Positions 53,257 through 62,715 of a stretch of DNA of 63,842 nucleotides are shown in pieces (positions within the stretch are counted from its first letter, which is position 1; each line of letters opens with the position of its first letter). A program made the position numbers and the translations under genes. A model generated the notes under the pieces. The model did not search any database. It was not told where the DNA came from and saw only the letters and a program-made list of their open reading frames with translations. This DNA comes from Treponemataceae bacterium (GTDB lineage Bacteria > Spirochaetota > Spirochaetia > Treponematales > Treponemataceae). The stretch covers positions 1 through 63,842 of the forward strand of contig JAILBN010000071.1 of NCBI GenBank assembly GCA_024680915.1. Reading direction: 5' to 3'.

Positions 53257-55351
53257 CTTTTATTTCTCCTAACCTTTCGACATGAATATCCGGTGCAATT
53301 TCAGAAGCAGAAATAACGACTAGACTTGGTATTTCCCTTTCTGTGCTTTTTTTGACAAGCAGACGAGCTTCTGACGGACACATAATCACCGGCATAAAAC
53401 CTTTTTCCCTGATAGAAGCAATCGTCCCTGACAAAGATGCAATCCAAGAGCGGTGCAATGCAGGCTCAAGGGCCGCCATAGGTCCGTTCGTAGTCTCAAC
53501 ACGACTTTCTACAAGTTTGTTCAAGAAACCGACATCAACAGTGAGGACCTTAAGAGTATGGACATCGTTGTTGTCCGTCTCAGCATATTGAAGACATATC
53601 TGGCGTCCCAAGGCTTCCCTGACCCTCTCTACAAGGATATCGGTCTTCTTCGTCACATTACCATAATCAGCCATTGTCTCCAGAATTACGACCATATTCC
53701 GTACAGAGACCTGTTCATTAAGAAGACCTTGCATAACCTTCTGTATCTCTCCAAGAGTAAACAGCTTGGTAACCTCTTCGGTGACAGCCGGATAGTCTTT
53801 CTTAAGGGCATCGATAATCGATTGTACTTCCTGTCTGCCAAGGATCTCAGAGGCGTGACGTTTTATCAATTCAGTCAGGTGGGTAGCTATTATTGTCGGA
53901 GGGTCAACGACAGCATAGCCGGCTCTCTCAGCTTCCTCACGGCGTTTTTCAGGCACCCAGATAGCAGGCAAGCCAAAAGCAGGATCTCTTGTAGGATCCC
54001 CCTGTATCTCCTTTATCACACCGCCAGCATTCATACACATATAGCAACCCATGCGTATTTTACCTCGTCCGACTTCAACACCTTTAATCTTAAAACTATA
54101 TTCGCTGGGATCAAGGCTTATATTATCAATAATACGGATACTAGGCACCACAAGTCCCAAGTCCAGCGCAGCTTCCCGCCGCATCCTCATCACTCGCTCC
54201 AGCAGCTCCGCTCCCTTATCTTTATCCACCAGCGGGATAAGCACATATCCCAGCTCCAAGGAAAGCGGATCCAAAGGGGCTATAGGGCTCATATTCGTAG
54301 AAGACGGTGCTTGAGAAGTGCTTCCACCAGCTGCTTTCTGGCCAGATTTTTCAGCGGCAACCGCAACAGCAGCTTTCTTATTGAGTCTTCCCAGTCTCCA
54401 TCCGACATAAAACAGTGCAACACCAAGCGGAATAAGTATGTACCAGGGGAAACCAGGTAATATACCGATAAGGAACATAACAGCACCACCAACATAGTAT
54501 ATGAGCGATGACTGGGAAAACTGCTTTTTTATATCGGAACCAAGAGTCGCCCCCTGCTCCGATGCAGAACGGGTGACTATAAGACCTGTCGCAAAGGATA
54601 TAAGCAAAGAAGGAAGCTGAGAAAGAAGGCCGTCACCGATTGTTAGAGAAGTATATATCCCAACTGCGCTGGCGAAATCCTCATTTCCAAAGCCAACACC
54701 GATTATTAGACCTGCAACGACATTCAGAATGGTTATGAAGATTCCGACCTTTACGTTTCCAGAGACGAATTTAGAGGCACCATCCATATTACCATAAAAA
54801 TCCGCTTCCCTCTGTATGTCGTTTTTTTTGACTTTCAATTCATCTTCTGTTATTACTCCAGAATTATACTCCTGCTCTGCCGCCATCTGTTTTTGTGGCA
54901 TAGCATCCAAAGTAAAGCGCGCTGCGACCTCTGCGACCCTTGTAGCACCTTTCGTAATGACGAAAGTCTGGACAGCTATAATAATGATGAATATGACCAG
55001 GCCTACTACCAAGCCTTTCGTATCATTGGAACCCACGACGAAATTCGAAAAGGCTTTTACCATTTTTCCATTGAATTGGGTTCCGTTCGATAGTATAAGG
55101 CGGGTCGAGGATACATTCAAGCCAAGACCAAAAACAGTAGAAATAAGCAGAACAGTCGGGAATGAGGAAAAATCAATGGCTCGAGATGAGAATATAACAA
55201 GAAGCAGAATAAGCACAGAACTGAGAACATTCAATGCCATCAATGCATCCAATAATGGTGTCGGCAACGGTATGATTATCATAGCTATAACAACTACGAC
55301 AGCTGCTGCCATAAAAACATCAGTAAAATTTCTTTGAGACTTGCCAGCCAT
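53246..55351 (-). CDS. flhA: Flagellar export gate protein FlhA
   Basis: FlhA is the largest gate protein of the flagellar type III export apparatus. The 701-residue protein has about eight membrane helices in the first 320 residues, with the FHIPEP-like cytoplasmic loop (the 115-210 region, DAMPQKQMAAEQEYNSGVIT), then a large cytoplasmic domain (370-701) that docks substrates and chaperones. The start at 55351 is preferred for GGGG 5 nt upstream; the ORF extends five codons further to an ATG without a site. Codon bias and spacing match neighbours. Confidence 0.96.
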   Translation of the reverse strand: MAGKSQRNFTDVFMAAAVVVVIAMIIIPLPTPLLDALMALNVLSSVLILLLVIFSSRAIDFSSFPTVLLISTVFGLGLNVSSTRLILSNGTQFNGKMVKAFSNFVVGSNDTKGLVVGLVIFIIIIAVQTFVITKGATRVAEVAARFTLDAMPQKQMAAEQEYNSGVITEDELKVKKNDIQREADFYGNMDGASKFVSGNVKVGIFITILNVVAGLIIGVGFGNEDFASAVGIYTSLTIGDGLLSQLPSLLISFATGLIVTRSASEQGATLGSDIKKQFSQSSLIYYVGGAVMFLIGILPGFPWYILIPLGVALFYVGWRLGRLNKKAAVAVAAEKSGQKAAGGSTSQAPSSTNMSPIAPLDPLSLELGYVLIPLVDKDKGAELLERVMRMRREAALDLGLVVPSIRIIDNISLDPSEYSFKIKGVEVGRGKIRMGCYMCMNAGGVIKEIQGDPTRDPAFGLPAIWVPEKRREEAERAGYAVVDPPTIIATHLTELIKRHASEILGRQEVQSIIDALKKDYPAVTEEVTKLFTLGEIQKVMQGLLNEQVSVRNMVVILETMADYGNVTKKTDILVERVREALGRQICLQYAETDNNDVHTLKVLTVDVGFLNKLVESRVETTNGPMAALEPALHRSWIASLSGTIASIREKGFMPVIMCPSEARLLVKKSTEREIPSLVVISASEIAPDIHVERLGEIKVGD

Positions 55352-55380
55352 CAGATCCCCACCCATTTTAAGTTGACTGT

Positions 55381-56466
55381 CTATTTCTTACCTTTTATCT
55401 TGTATACACGCATTAGAATAATACTTAATGCCTTATAATACTGTTCTGGTATTATATCACCAATTTCAACTTCCGCATAGAGTGCTCTCGCCAAAGGTTT
55501 ATTCTCGACTATTTCTACATCATTTTCCCTGGCAATCTGCTTTATACGCTGGGCAACAGAATCCACACCTTTTGCAGTGACCATGGGCGCTTGCATTGTT
55601 TCTCTTTCATACAAAAGAGCCACAGCATAATGCGTAGGGTTTGTAATGACGACATCAGCCTTGGCGACATTTTCTCTCATATTGCGGCTCATCATCTCTC
55701 TTATATATTGTTTCAGACGTCCCTTAACGAAAGGATCGCCCTCGAGCTCTTTGTATTCTTCTTTTACTTCCTGCTTCGTCATCTTCATTGATTCCATGAA
55801 TTGATGCCGTTGAACAAAATAATCGGGAACCGCTACCACAAGAAAAATAATAGCCGCGACTAACAGAAGTTTTATAACCATCCCTGCCAAATAAACCATA
55901 CCATTCCACAAGTTCACATTCATCATGGAAAGCAATGTGGGAAGGTCATTTTTTATGATTATCCATGCAGAGATAAATACGGCAGCAACCTTTAACAAAG
56001 ATTTCACCACATTAAAGATTCCTTCCATGGAAAAAAGAGTTTTTTTGAAATATTCCCCGAATTTTGGAATAAGCTTGTTAAATTTCGGAGTAATAGTTTT
56101 TGTGGTGAAAATAAAGCCTTTATTCTGAATGATATTACCAGCCAAGGCCGCCACGAGTGCAGTGGCAGCAAGAGGAACAATGGATTTCAAGAAAAACTGG
56201 AGGAACACTTTTCCTACGGCAGGATCCAACAAATCTATTTTTGTACAATTAGAAAGATAAAAGACAATAACTTCGATGCACCCGGAAAAAATCCAGGAAC
56301 CAAGGGCAACAAGACTCAGAACGACAAGCAGCATTACCAAAGCACCTGTTACTTCCTGACTTTTAGGAATACGTCCCTCTTCCCGGGCTTTGCGGAGTTT
56401 ATGTTCGGAAGGTTGTTCTGTGCGGTCCTCTTCTTCGGCCGAAGCAAACCATTGAAGATCTATCAT
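55381..56466 (-). CDS. flhB: Flagellar export gate protein FlhB
   Basis: FlhB controls the switch of export substrate from rod/hook to filament. The 361-residue protein has four membrane helices (about 35-210), a KMTKQEVKEEYKELEGDP helix and the self-cleavage motif NPTHYAVAL (about residue 272), followed by the small cytoplasmic domain. The N terminus carries DRTEQPSEHKLRKAREEG, the family opening. Its ATG overlaps the fliR stop. Confidence 0.96.
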   Translation of the reverse strand: MIDLQWFASAEEEDRTEQPSEHKLRKAREEGRIPKSQEVTGALVMLLVVLSLVALGSWIFSGCIEVIVFYLSNCTKIDLLDPAVGKVFLQFFLKSIVPLAATALVAALAGNIIQNKGFIFTTKTITPKFNKLIPKFGEYFKKTLFSMEGIFNVVKSLLKVAAVFISAWIIIKNDLPTLLSMMNVNLWNGMVYLAGMVIKLLLVAAIIFLVVAVPDYFVQRHQFMESMKMTKQEVKEEYKELEGDPFVKGRLKQYIREMMSRNMRENVAKADVVITNPTHYAVALLYERETMQAPMVTAKGVDSVAQRIKQIARENDVEIVENKPLARALYAEVEIGDIIPEQYYKALSIILMRVYKIKGKK

Positions 56467-57254
56467 GAGCTGCCCGCCATGAATACGGTAAATAAAGTAC
56501 CAAGCTTTTCGAAAGCCCTCTCAAAGAGAGAAGCGAAAAAACTTGTCATTACAGGTAAAAGCTGGGTAAGCAAGAAAAAAGAGACCAGAATCGTTATGGG
56601 AAGACCTTCCGACAGAAGATTCATCTGAGGAGCAGCCTTAGAAAGAATACCCATACTTGTGGTAACAAGAAACAAGGATGCTATCATAGGAAGCGAAATC
56701 ATCATGGCATCTAAAAAGAGGTCCGTAAGGCCTTTCAAGAGGAAAGACAAAAACTTATCACGTCCAGAAACAAGAGCAAAAGCATTAAGAGCAGAAAAGC
56801 TTTTTGTTATTCCAGTCACAAAGAGAGTCTGGAAGCCCTTTACCTGAAGGAACACAAGCATGGCTATCAAATTAAGGTACTGTCCCATAAGAGGATTCTC
56901 CACCTGAGACAAAGCATCATAGGACTCCGCCGCGCTGAATCCCATCTGAAGTGAGAAAAACTGTCCGGCAGAGCTGAATGCTCCATAAATCATCGTTATA
57001 TAAAAGCCTGTTATAACACCAATTAAAGCTTCCCCTAAGAGAAGAAATATATAGGAAATATTGCTGTAATCAACAGTCCATCCATAGGAAACCACAGAAG
57101 GTAAGACAAGATATGCCGCAAAGCCTGCCAAAGCGACTTTCGCAACACCAGGAACAGCAGACGAAGACAGAAGAGGCGTGGTACGGATCATTGCATAGCA
57201 TCTTATAGCGACAAGAAGAAATATAGGGGCTGCCGTTACGATTCTATCCAGCAT
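56463..57254 (-). CDS. fliR: Flagellar export gate protein FliR
   Basis: FliR is a membrane protein of the export gate core (FliP5-FliQ4-FliR1). The 263-residue protein has about six hydrophobic segments, RTTPLLSSSAVPGVAKVALAGF near the N terminus and LQMGFSAAESYDALSQVENP in the middle, matching the family. A GGTGG site precedes the ATG. It is followed by flhB through a 4-bp overlap. Confidence 0.95.
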   Translation of the reverse strand: MLDRIVTAAPIFLLVAIRCYAMIRTTPLLSSSAVPGVAKVALAGFAAYLVLPSVVSYGWTVDYSNISYIFLLLGEALIGVITGFYITMIYGAFSSAGQFFSLQMGFSAAESYDALSQVENPLMGQYLNLIAMLVFLQVKGFQTLFVTGITKSFSALNAFALVSGRDKFLSFLLKGLTDLFLDAMMISLPMIASLFLVTTSMGILSKAAPQMNLLSEGLPITILVSFFLLTQLLPVMTSFFASLFERAFEKLGTLFTVFMAGSS

Positions 57255-57268
57255 CTATCCACCACCTG

Positions 57269-57538
57269 TCACCTTGCGACACGGGGAATCATTTCAAATA
57301 TACTTATAGTATATTGTTCGATAGAAGTCAGTATCCATACTCCTAAAAGAACCAGAACACCAAGTATGGCAAAGAGCTTAGGTACAAAAGTCAATGTCTG
57401 TTCCTGTATAGAAGTCGTCGCTTGGAAAATAGCTACGATCAAGCCGACTATAAGAGCGGCACCCAAAACGGGAGCTGTTACTTTAAGTATTTCAAAAACA
57501 CCCTGTTGTATAAGGTTAGCCAAATCACTTATGCTCAT
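57269..57538 (-). CDS. fliQ: Flagellar export gate protein FliQ
   Basis: FliQ is the small two-helix gate subunit. The 89-residue protein has helices at about 10-40 and 48-76 and the segment LIVGLIVAIFQATTSIQEQTLTFVPK shared by the family. The ATG at 57538 is used because GGAGGA lies just upstream; the TTG four codons earlier is part of that site. It lies between fliP and fliR with gaps of 21 and 14 bp. Confidence 0.95.
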   Translation of the reverse strand: MSISDLANLIQQGVFEILKVTAPVLGAALIVGLIVAIFQATTSIQEQTLTFVPKLFAILGVLVLLGVWILTSIEQYTISIFEMIPRVAR

Positions 57539-57559
57539 TTTCTCCTCCAATTTTTAATT

Positions 57560-58381
57560 TCATGGAATTATGGAACTGAAAAGCTGTTGAGTAAGAAGAC
57601 CCCAACCATCTACAAGAACAAAAACCATTAGTTTAAAGGGCATCGAAATTTGTACAGGAGGAAGCATGATCATACCCATCGACATAAGAATACTCGCAAC
57701 AACCATATCGATTATTATAAAAGGAAGGTATAGTAGTATTCCTATTTTGAACGCAACAGTCAGTTCATGAAGAATATATGCAGGAACAAGGACATAAGTA
57801 GGAACATCAGCTAATGTAGCAGGACGTCCTAACCCTCCCATTGACATAAAAAGCTCGATATAATCGGTATCATTTGACATCTGTTTATACATGAAGATTC
57901 TTAAAGGAGCCTCGGCATTTGCATAGGCTTCTTCAAGGCCGATCACACCATCTGCCATGGGCTTGAAAGAATTATCGTACATAGATGTGAATGTGGGCCA
58001 CATTATGAAAAGCGTCATAAAAAAAGCTATACCATTCAAGACCGCAGTAGGAGGAACCTGCTGCAAAGAAAGAGCACGTTTTATAAAATCAAGAACTATG
58101 GAAAAACGAAGGAAACAAGTAACAAGAATAAGGATACTTGGCGCCAAACTCAAAACAGTCAGTAAAAGCATGAGCTGAATCGAAAAGGCAACCTCTTGGT
58201 TGGTATCAGGATTCCGGATAGAAAGATCTATCAATGGTATATCTATATCATTGACTGTACTTGTCATTGATGTCGTACCTGATGTACTACCCTCAGGAAA
58301 AGATTCCTGCGCAGGAAGAAAACTCGAAGCAAGGCATATTATTAGTGAAATTGCAAAAAATCTTTTTTTCGCTCCTGACAT
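57560..58381 (-). CDS. fliP: Flagellar export gate protein FliP
   Basis: FliP forms the pentameric core of the export gate. The 273-residue protein starts with a cleavable signal peptide (KKRFFAISLIICLASSFLPA), as usual for FliP, then has four membrane helices and the segments SIVLDFIKRALSLQQVPPTAVLNG and GMIMLPPVQISMPFKLMVFVLVDGW. The ATG at 58381 overlaps the fliO stop by one base (TGATG). Confidence 0.96.
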   Translation of the reverse strand: MSGAKKRFFAISLIICLASSFLPAQESFPEGSTSGTTSMTSTVNDIDIPLIDLSIRNPDTNQEVAFSIQLMLLLTVLSLAPSILILVTCFLRFSIVLDFIKRALSLQQVPPTAVLNGIAFFMTLFIMWPTFTSMYDNSFKPMADGVIGLEEAYANAEAPLRIFMYKQMSNDTDYIELFMSMGGLGRPATLADVPTYVLVPAYILHELTVAFKIGILLYLPFIIIDMVVASILMSMGMIMLPPVQISMPFKLMVFVLVDGWGLLTQQLFSSIIP

Positions 58382-59007
58382 CACCGTTTTCCTTCTCCAT
58401 TACTGAATTCTTCTCTTTTTGATTTAAGGAAACGTTCCGTCCGTTTAGCGGAGCCTGTAAGGGATGAAAGCAAAGATGCAAAATCCGCCGGCTTTTTACC
58501 GGAAGAAACAGGAGCATTCAAATTCATGGCATCTACTAATTCTTTGTCTTGTATTTCAGTTATGAGATTGATTGAAGAATCAGATACACCCAAAAGATAT
58601 GCTTTATCCTGCAAGGTTACGATTTGAACTGTTTTTCCCGGTGCCAGTGTTATTGAAGCCGTCTTCTTTAAATAAGGATCGTTCTCAGCACCAGGACGAA
58701 GACTTCTTTTAAGGAACCAAACTATAGCATATATACATGCAATAACGATGACAAGGACAAGAATCATACGGATGAACAGCCATATGGTGTCTCCCGAGCT
58801 TCCTGTCTGAGTATTCTCATTATCTGAGACTGAAAGATCATCAGTTTCCTGATTGTCAGTGTTGAAGGTGTAATCTGTTTCTTTTAGTCTTAAATTCTCT
58901 ACACTGTTTTCTGTCTGCACATCTTGTGAAAAAACAAAAGCAAACGCAAGGAAAAAAACTATAACCGCAATGGTTTTCTTTTTGAAAAAAATCGTATCTG
59001 CCCCCAC
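58381..59007 (-). CDS. fliO: FliO/FliZ-type flagellar export protein
   Basis: FliO assists assembly of the FliP ring. The 208-residue protein has an N-terminal signal-like helix (11-29), an acidic periplasmic stretch (30-75), a membrane helix (about 76-97, LFIRMILVLVIVIACIYAIVWF) and a basic cytoplasmic domain with RSLRPG... and GKTVQIVTLQDKAYLLGV, typical for FliO. The start is uncertain: GTG at 59007 is followed closely by poly-G sequence and no clear separate ribosome-binding site. Position between fliY and fliP supports the call. Confidence 0.85.
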   Translation of the reverse strand: MGADTIFFKKKTIAVIVFFLAFAFVFSQDVQTENSVENLRLKETDYTFNTDNQETDDLSVSDNENTQTGSSGDTIWLFIRMILVLVIVIACIYAIVWFLKRSLRPGAENDPYLKKTASITLAPGKTVQIVTLQDKAYLLGVSDSSINLITEIQDKELVDAMNLNAPVSSGKKPADFASLLSSLTGSAKRTERFLKSKREEFSNGEGKR

Positions 59008-59022
59008 CCTTAATAAACTTAA

Positions 59023-60267
59023 CTAATGTAAATCAGCAACACGCTCCATAGGAGAAAGAATCTCAGTAACACGAACGCCGAAGTTTTCATCGATAACAAC
59101 AACCTCGCCACGGGCTATCTGCTTGTGATTAACAAGGATATCAACAGGCTCACCAGCAAGCTTATCAAGCTCTATGATAGTACCTTCTCCCATACCAAGA
59201 ATATCCTTTATGAGTTTTTTCGTACGTCCGAGCTCAACAGTGATCTCCATGTATACGTCCATGATAAGACCGATGTTCTGTTGTTCTGTACTACCTATAC
59301 CTGTCTGCAGATTGGGGAAAGAAAGCTGCTGAACATTGGGTATATTCTGAGGCATGCCATTCATACCTCCCATGTTCATACCGCCTCCCATGCCGCCAAA
59401 GCTCATGCCACCGGCACCGGCATTCATGCCACCCATGTTCATAGCGCCCATGTTCATGCCACCGGCACCAGCGTTCATGCCACCCATGTTCATAGTGCCC
59501 ATATTCATGCCACCGGCACCAGCGTTCATGCCCATGTTCATACCGCCCATAGCAGAACTGCCGCCTACCATAGCCTGCATTTCCTCCGCGGAAAGACCAC
59601 CTGTCGAAGTATCTTGGCCTCCGCCCAGGGCACTTACTATTCCGTTGGCTACATCAGCAGCAAATATCTCCCATAAAGAGAAGGCCCCGCCATCCACACT
59701 TACAGGATAAGTAGCTAGAGCGAATTTAGAGGCCTGGAAACGCACCATTGCCTTAGGAACATGTGTCGCTTCCGCCGGCTTAGAAGCAAGACCATTAAGC
59801 TTACCTGTCTGAGAAAGCTTCGTATTTTCTGAACCGGTATGCTGAGAAACGACTTCAGACACGACAGAAAGTGCCATCTCATCAAGCTCAGGGTTTTCTT
59901 CCTTATTGATTAAACCTGTAAGCTTCGTAGCAAACTCTGGTGCAAGTATAAATACATGATCTCCGTTCAGGGCTGTCGTAAAGTCATTCATAACAGAAAC
60001 TACCATTTCCGGAACTTTACGGAGGACACCATCCCTATCCACTGCCTCTACAGTAGGTTTTCCAACTTCGAAAACACTACCTGTCATTGTATCAAGACTG
60101 CTTTTCAAAGTTTCTGCCGTTTCCGCCAGAAAACCAGCAAGAGTCTCCGTATCAATATTTACAGAGGTATTTGATGAAGACACGCTACCGGAGGAACCTA
60201 ATCCGCCCATATCAACGCCAGCCAACAGAGCATCTATTTCATCCTGAGAAATGGTACCATCACTCAT
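59023..60267 (-). CDS. fliY: Flagellar motor switch protein FliY with Met/Gly repeat linker
   Basis: FliY is the FliN-type switch protein that binds CheY-P and forms the C-ring base. The 414-residue protein starts [15 protein letters not shown] (FliM-like N-terminal motif, CheY binding), has a CheC-like domain (about 35-210), a repetitive linker of Met, Gly, Asn and Ala (about 235-315), and a C-terminal FliN/SpoA domain (about 330-410) with [18 protein letters not shown] and [16 protein letters not shown]. The linker contains 17-residue repeats encoded by 51-bp units. The ATG overlaps the fliM stop by 8 bp. Confidence 0.95.
   Translation of the reverse strand: MSDGTISQDEIDALLAGVDMGGLGSSGSVSSSNTSVNIDTETLAGFLAETAETLKSSLDTMTGSVFEVGKPTVEAVDRDGVLRKVPEMVVSVMNDFTTALNGDHVFILAPEFATKLTGLINKEENPELDEMALSVVSEVVSQHTGSENTKLSQTGKLNGLASKPAEATHVPKAMVRFQASKFALATYPVSVDGGAFSLWEIFAADVANGIVSALGGGQDTSTGGLSAEEMQAMVGGSSAMGGMNMGMNAGAGGMNMGTMNMGGMNAGAGGMNMGAMNMGGMNAGAGGMSFGGMGGGMNMGGMNGMPQNIPNVQQLSFPNLQTGIGSTEQQNIGLIMDVYMEITVELGRTKKLIKDILGMGEGTIIELDKLAGEPVDILVNHKQIARGEVVVIDENFGVRVTEILSPMERVADLH
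59404..59532. repeat. 51-bp tandem repeat within fliY
   Basis: The 15-mer CATGCCACCGGCACC recurs at 59404, 59455 and 59506, a spacing of exactly 51 bp. Units 1 and 2 are complete and nearly identical, and unit 3 is partial. Each unit keeps the reading frame and encodes 17 residues (core [11 protein letters not shown]). Confidence 0.92.
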
Positions 60268-61297
60268 ACGATTCTTCTCCTTCTACAGACAATTCTTCAA
60301 AATTTGCTGAATCATTCTCTGGTATTATTTTATCTACAATCTGTACTGCCATCCTTTTACCGATAACACCGGGTTGACAGTAGAACTTTTTCTGATTTCC
60401 AACACTCAGAGTGAGAGGATCATCGACCCTCACATTGGAAAGTCTTATTATATCACCAGTCCGCAAGGCCAAGACATCACGAATCGGAAGATTTATCGAT
60501 CCTATCTCAGCGACCACATCCATATCAACGCTGGACAGCTTTTCTTTTAAAACACCAAGATATTGTGTTGTGGAGCTTCTTCTAACAGAAGAAAACCAGA
60601 ATTGCGTCGATAGCTTTGAAATAATCGGCTCAATAGTGAGATAAGGAATACAGAAGTTCATCATTCCTTCCTCATCACTTACCTTGGTTTCCAATGTAAC
60701 AAGAACGACCATTTCATTAGGTGGAACGATCTGGGCGAACTGAGGGTTAGTCTCTATCTGTCCTAATCTTGGTCTAAGATCAATTACCTGAGTCCAAGAT
60801 TCACGCATGTTAGCGAGAATACGGACAATAATACCTTCCATTACAGATTGCTCAATATCCGTAAGATCCCTTGATACCTTCGTACCTTGGCCGGTACCTC
60901 CGAAAAGGCGATCAATCATTGAGAAGGTAATAGCCGGATCAATTTCCAATATAGCATTACCCTTTAGAGGATCCATATTTATAACAGCAAGAGTTGTCGG
61001 AGTCGGAATAGATCTGATGAATTCCTCATAGGTCAACTGATCCACGGAAGCTACTTGAACATGAACGAGACTACGTAACTGAGCTGACAAGCTAGTAGTT
61101 GTAAGACGTGCGAAAGTTTCATGCATCATCTGCACTGTACGTATTTGTTCTTTCGAGAACTTGTCCGGACGTTTGAAATCATATATTTTTATTTTTCTGG
61201 TGTCTTTGACCTGTCTGAAATCTTCAGTATCCGACTCTCCTGAGCCGAAAGCTAACAATAGTTGGTCAATTTCATCCTGTGAAAGAACTTCGTTCAT
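60260..61297 (-). CDS. fliM: Flagellar motor switch protein FliM
   Basis: FliM binds phosphorylated CheY and sets the sense of rotation. The 345-residue protein has the N-terminal CheY-binding motif [14 protein letters not shown] (residues 4-17), the central FliG-contact domain ([25 protein letters not shown] onward, with [21 protein letters not shown]) and the C-terminal FliN-like SpoA domain ([24 protein letters not shown]). Order fliL-fliM-fliY is the usual one. Confidence 0.97.
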   Translation of the reverse strand: MNEVLSQDEIDQLLLAFGSGESDTEDFRQVKDTRKIKIYDFKRPDKFSKEQIRTVQMMHETFARLTTTSLSAQLRSLVHVQVASVDQLTYEEFIRSIPTPTTLAVINMDPLKGNAILEIDPAITFSMIDRLFGGTGQGTKVSRDLTDIEQSVMEGIIVRILANMRESWTQVIDLRPRLGQIETNPQFAQIVPPNEMVVLVTLETKVSDEEGMMNFCIPYLTIEPIISKLSTQFWFSSVRRSSTTQYLGVLKEKLSSVDMDVVAEIGSINLPIRDVLALRTGDIIRLSNVRVDDPLTLSVGNQKKFYCQPGVIGKRMAVQIVDKIIPENDSANFEELSVEGEESYE

Positions 61298-61307
61298 GAA
61301 CAGCCCT

Positions 61308-61862
61308 TTACTCTACTACATTTAGCTGCAAAAACAGCACGTCACGTATCTTAGAGTTCTGTAATATATCATCATTTATGGAATTCCGAATTTCCATACT
61401 TAATTTTTTCTCGTTCTGTACACCTTTCAACTGTGATTTAGACTTAGATGAAAAATATTGTCTGAGGAAATTCTTTATCTCAATCTGGCGTTTGGTTATT
61501 TCCGTAGAAGCAGTTTTGTCATCAGTCTTATACCCAAGAACAACCTCAACTATTACACTGGCAGGAGGATTATCAACTGTAGATGTTGATATCGATCCGA
61601 TAGACTGATACCAGTCCAGGCTCTCTGTTTTTCCAGTGTATTGTGACGTAGCCGGAACAACAGACACCGTCCCGCTGCCGTTTTTATTCATGATGTTCAT
61701 GGTAATGATAACAACGACAACTATAAGGATAATAGCTCCGACACCAATGGCTACCCATTTGAGCAAAGAAGGAAGGAAGCCTCCGGCCCCTCCTCTTTTT
61801 TTGGTTTTTCCACCATCATCTTCAAGGTTATCATCAAGTCCTAAATCTTCATCATCAGCCAT
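61308..61862 (-). CDS. fliL: Flagellar stator-associated protein FliL
   Basis: FliL surrounds the stator and tunes motor torque. The 184-residue protein has an acidic then basic cytoplasmic head, one membrane helix (about 32-57, LLKWVAIGVGAIILIVVVVIITM) and a periplasmic domain with VSVVPATSQ, a VIVEVVLGY strand and FFSSKSKSQL-like C-terminal region. The gap to motB upstream is 115 bp, the widest within the flagellar unit. Confidence 0.94.
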   Translation of the reverse strand: MADDEDLGLDDNLEDDGGKTKKRGGAGGFLPSLLKWVAIGVGAIILIVVVVIITMNIMNKNGSGTVSVVPATSQYTGKTESLDWYQSIGSISTSTVDNPPASVIVEVVLGYKTDDKTASTEITKRQIEIKNFLRQYFSSKSKSQLKGVQNEKKLSMEIRNSINDDILQNSKIRDVLFLQLNVVE

Positions 61863-61926
61863 AAAAACCTACCTAAACTTTTATTTCACTACTGTTTTTA
61901 ACTTGCACAAGGCAAAAAAGCAACAG

Positions 61927-61966
61927 AGTTTACAAACTGATGCGGATTTTATTATTCCACCCGCAT
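61927..61966 (-). promoter_or_regulatory. Hairpins in the motB-fliL gap
   Basis: ATGCGG/CCGCAT (61961-61966 with 61940-61945, 15-nt loop) and AGTTT/AAACT (61927-61938) can form two stems on the minus-strand transcript. There is no T-run, so an RNA-processing or stability role is likelier than termination. Confidence 0.45.
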
Positions 61967-61977
61967 ATATAATATCA

Positions 61978-62709
61978 TTAAAAATGTCCCTCGTCTAGGA
62001 TTATTATATCCACTCGACGATTATAAGCCTGCCCCTCTTCTGTCTCATCAGAAAACTTCGGTTGATTATCCGCATAACCCGCCACAGAGAAACGGGATTC
62101 ATCGGCACCGAAATTGGACAAATAATGCAGGACATTTATTGCCCTTGCTGTGGACAGCTCCCAATTACTCAAGTAATTTCCTTGGTATTCGTAAGGATCA
62201 GTATGTCCTTCTATTCTAAATTTACGGATATTTCCATCGGAATCCTTAAGCAATTCATCAGAATTAAAGAAGAGAGCAAGATTCTGAAGGGTTTCTCTCG
62301 TCTCTTCGATATTAAGCTCAGCACTGCCTTTCTTGAAAAAGGAATCGGATGCCAAGGTTATTACAAGGCCCCTTTCATCACTTGTTATAGTAATTTTATT
62401 TGTGTGGATATCAGGTGCGAAAAGACTCACTGCTCTTTTTTCGGAAAGACCAAGAGATCGTCCTTTTTCAAGAGCAGGAAGATTGCTGATAGTATTTCCA
62501 AGATCTGAAAGCCTTCCTGTCGCAAGTGACTGACCTCCGGCAGTAGGGTCACCCTGTATAGCGGCTGTCAGTGCCGCCATCTGTATAGCATCGGTCTCTG
62601 ACGGGTCATAAAGCATGACGAAGAAGCAAAGCATGAGGGTGATCATGTCACCATATGTATCCATCCACGCCTTGGAAGGCTTAGGCGGTTCTTTTTTCTC
62701 TTTTGCCAT
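61978..62709 (-). CDS. motB: Flagellar stator protein MotB
   Basis: MotB anchors the stator to peptidoglycan. The 243-residue protein has a short basic head, one membrane helix (about 17-37) with the ion-pathway aspartate in AWMDTYGDMITLMLCFF, and a C-terminal OmpA-like peptidoglycan-binding domain with RIEGHTDPYEYQG and NWELSTARAINVLHYL (about 165-205). It lies 6 bp after motA, the usual pair. Confidence 0.96.
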   Translation of the reverse strand: MAKEKKEPPKPSKAWMDTYGDMITLMLCFFVMLYDPSETDAIQMAALTAAIQGDPTAGGQSLATGRLSDLGNTISNLPALEKGRSLGLSEKRAVSLFAPDIHTNKITITSDERGLVITLASDSFFKKGSAELNIEETRETLQNLALFFNSDELLKDSDGNIRKFRIEGHTDPYEYQGNYLSNWELSTARAINVLHYLSNFGADESRFSVAGYADNQPKFSDETEEGQAYNRRVDIIILDEGHF

Positions 62710-62715
62710 ATAAAA

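Noticed and set aside
53453-54460. Plus-strand 335-residue open frame opposite flhA
   Set aside because: It lies wholly antisense to the well-supported flhA gene, has no family motif and a composition typical of a reversed coding strand.
59404-59532. Regularly spaced repeat as a possible CRISPR array
   Set aside because: Whole 51-bp units repeat without unique spacers and remain in frame in fliY, so it is a coding tandem repeat.
59125-59710. Plus-strand frames rich in His/Thr/Ala or Met/Pro opposite fliY
   Set aside because: They are the antisense reading of the fliY Met/Gly repeat; fliY has clear switch-protein domains on the minus strand.
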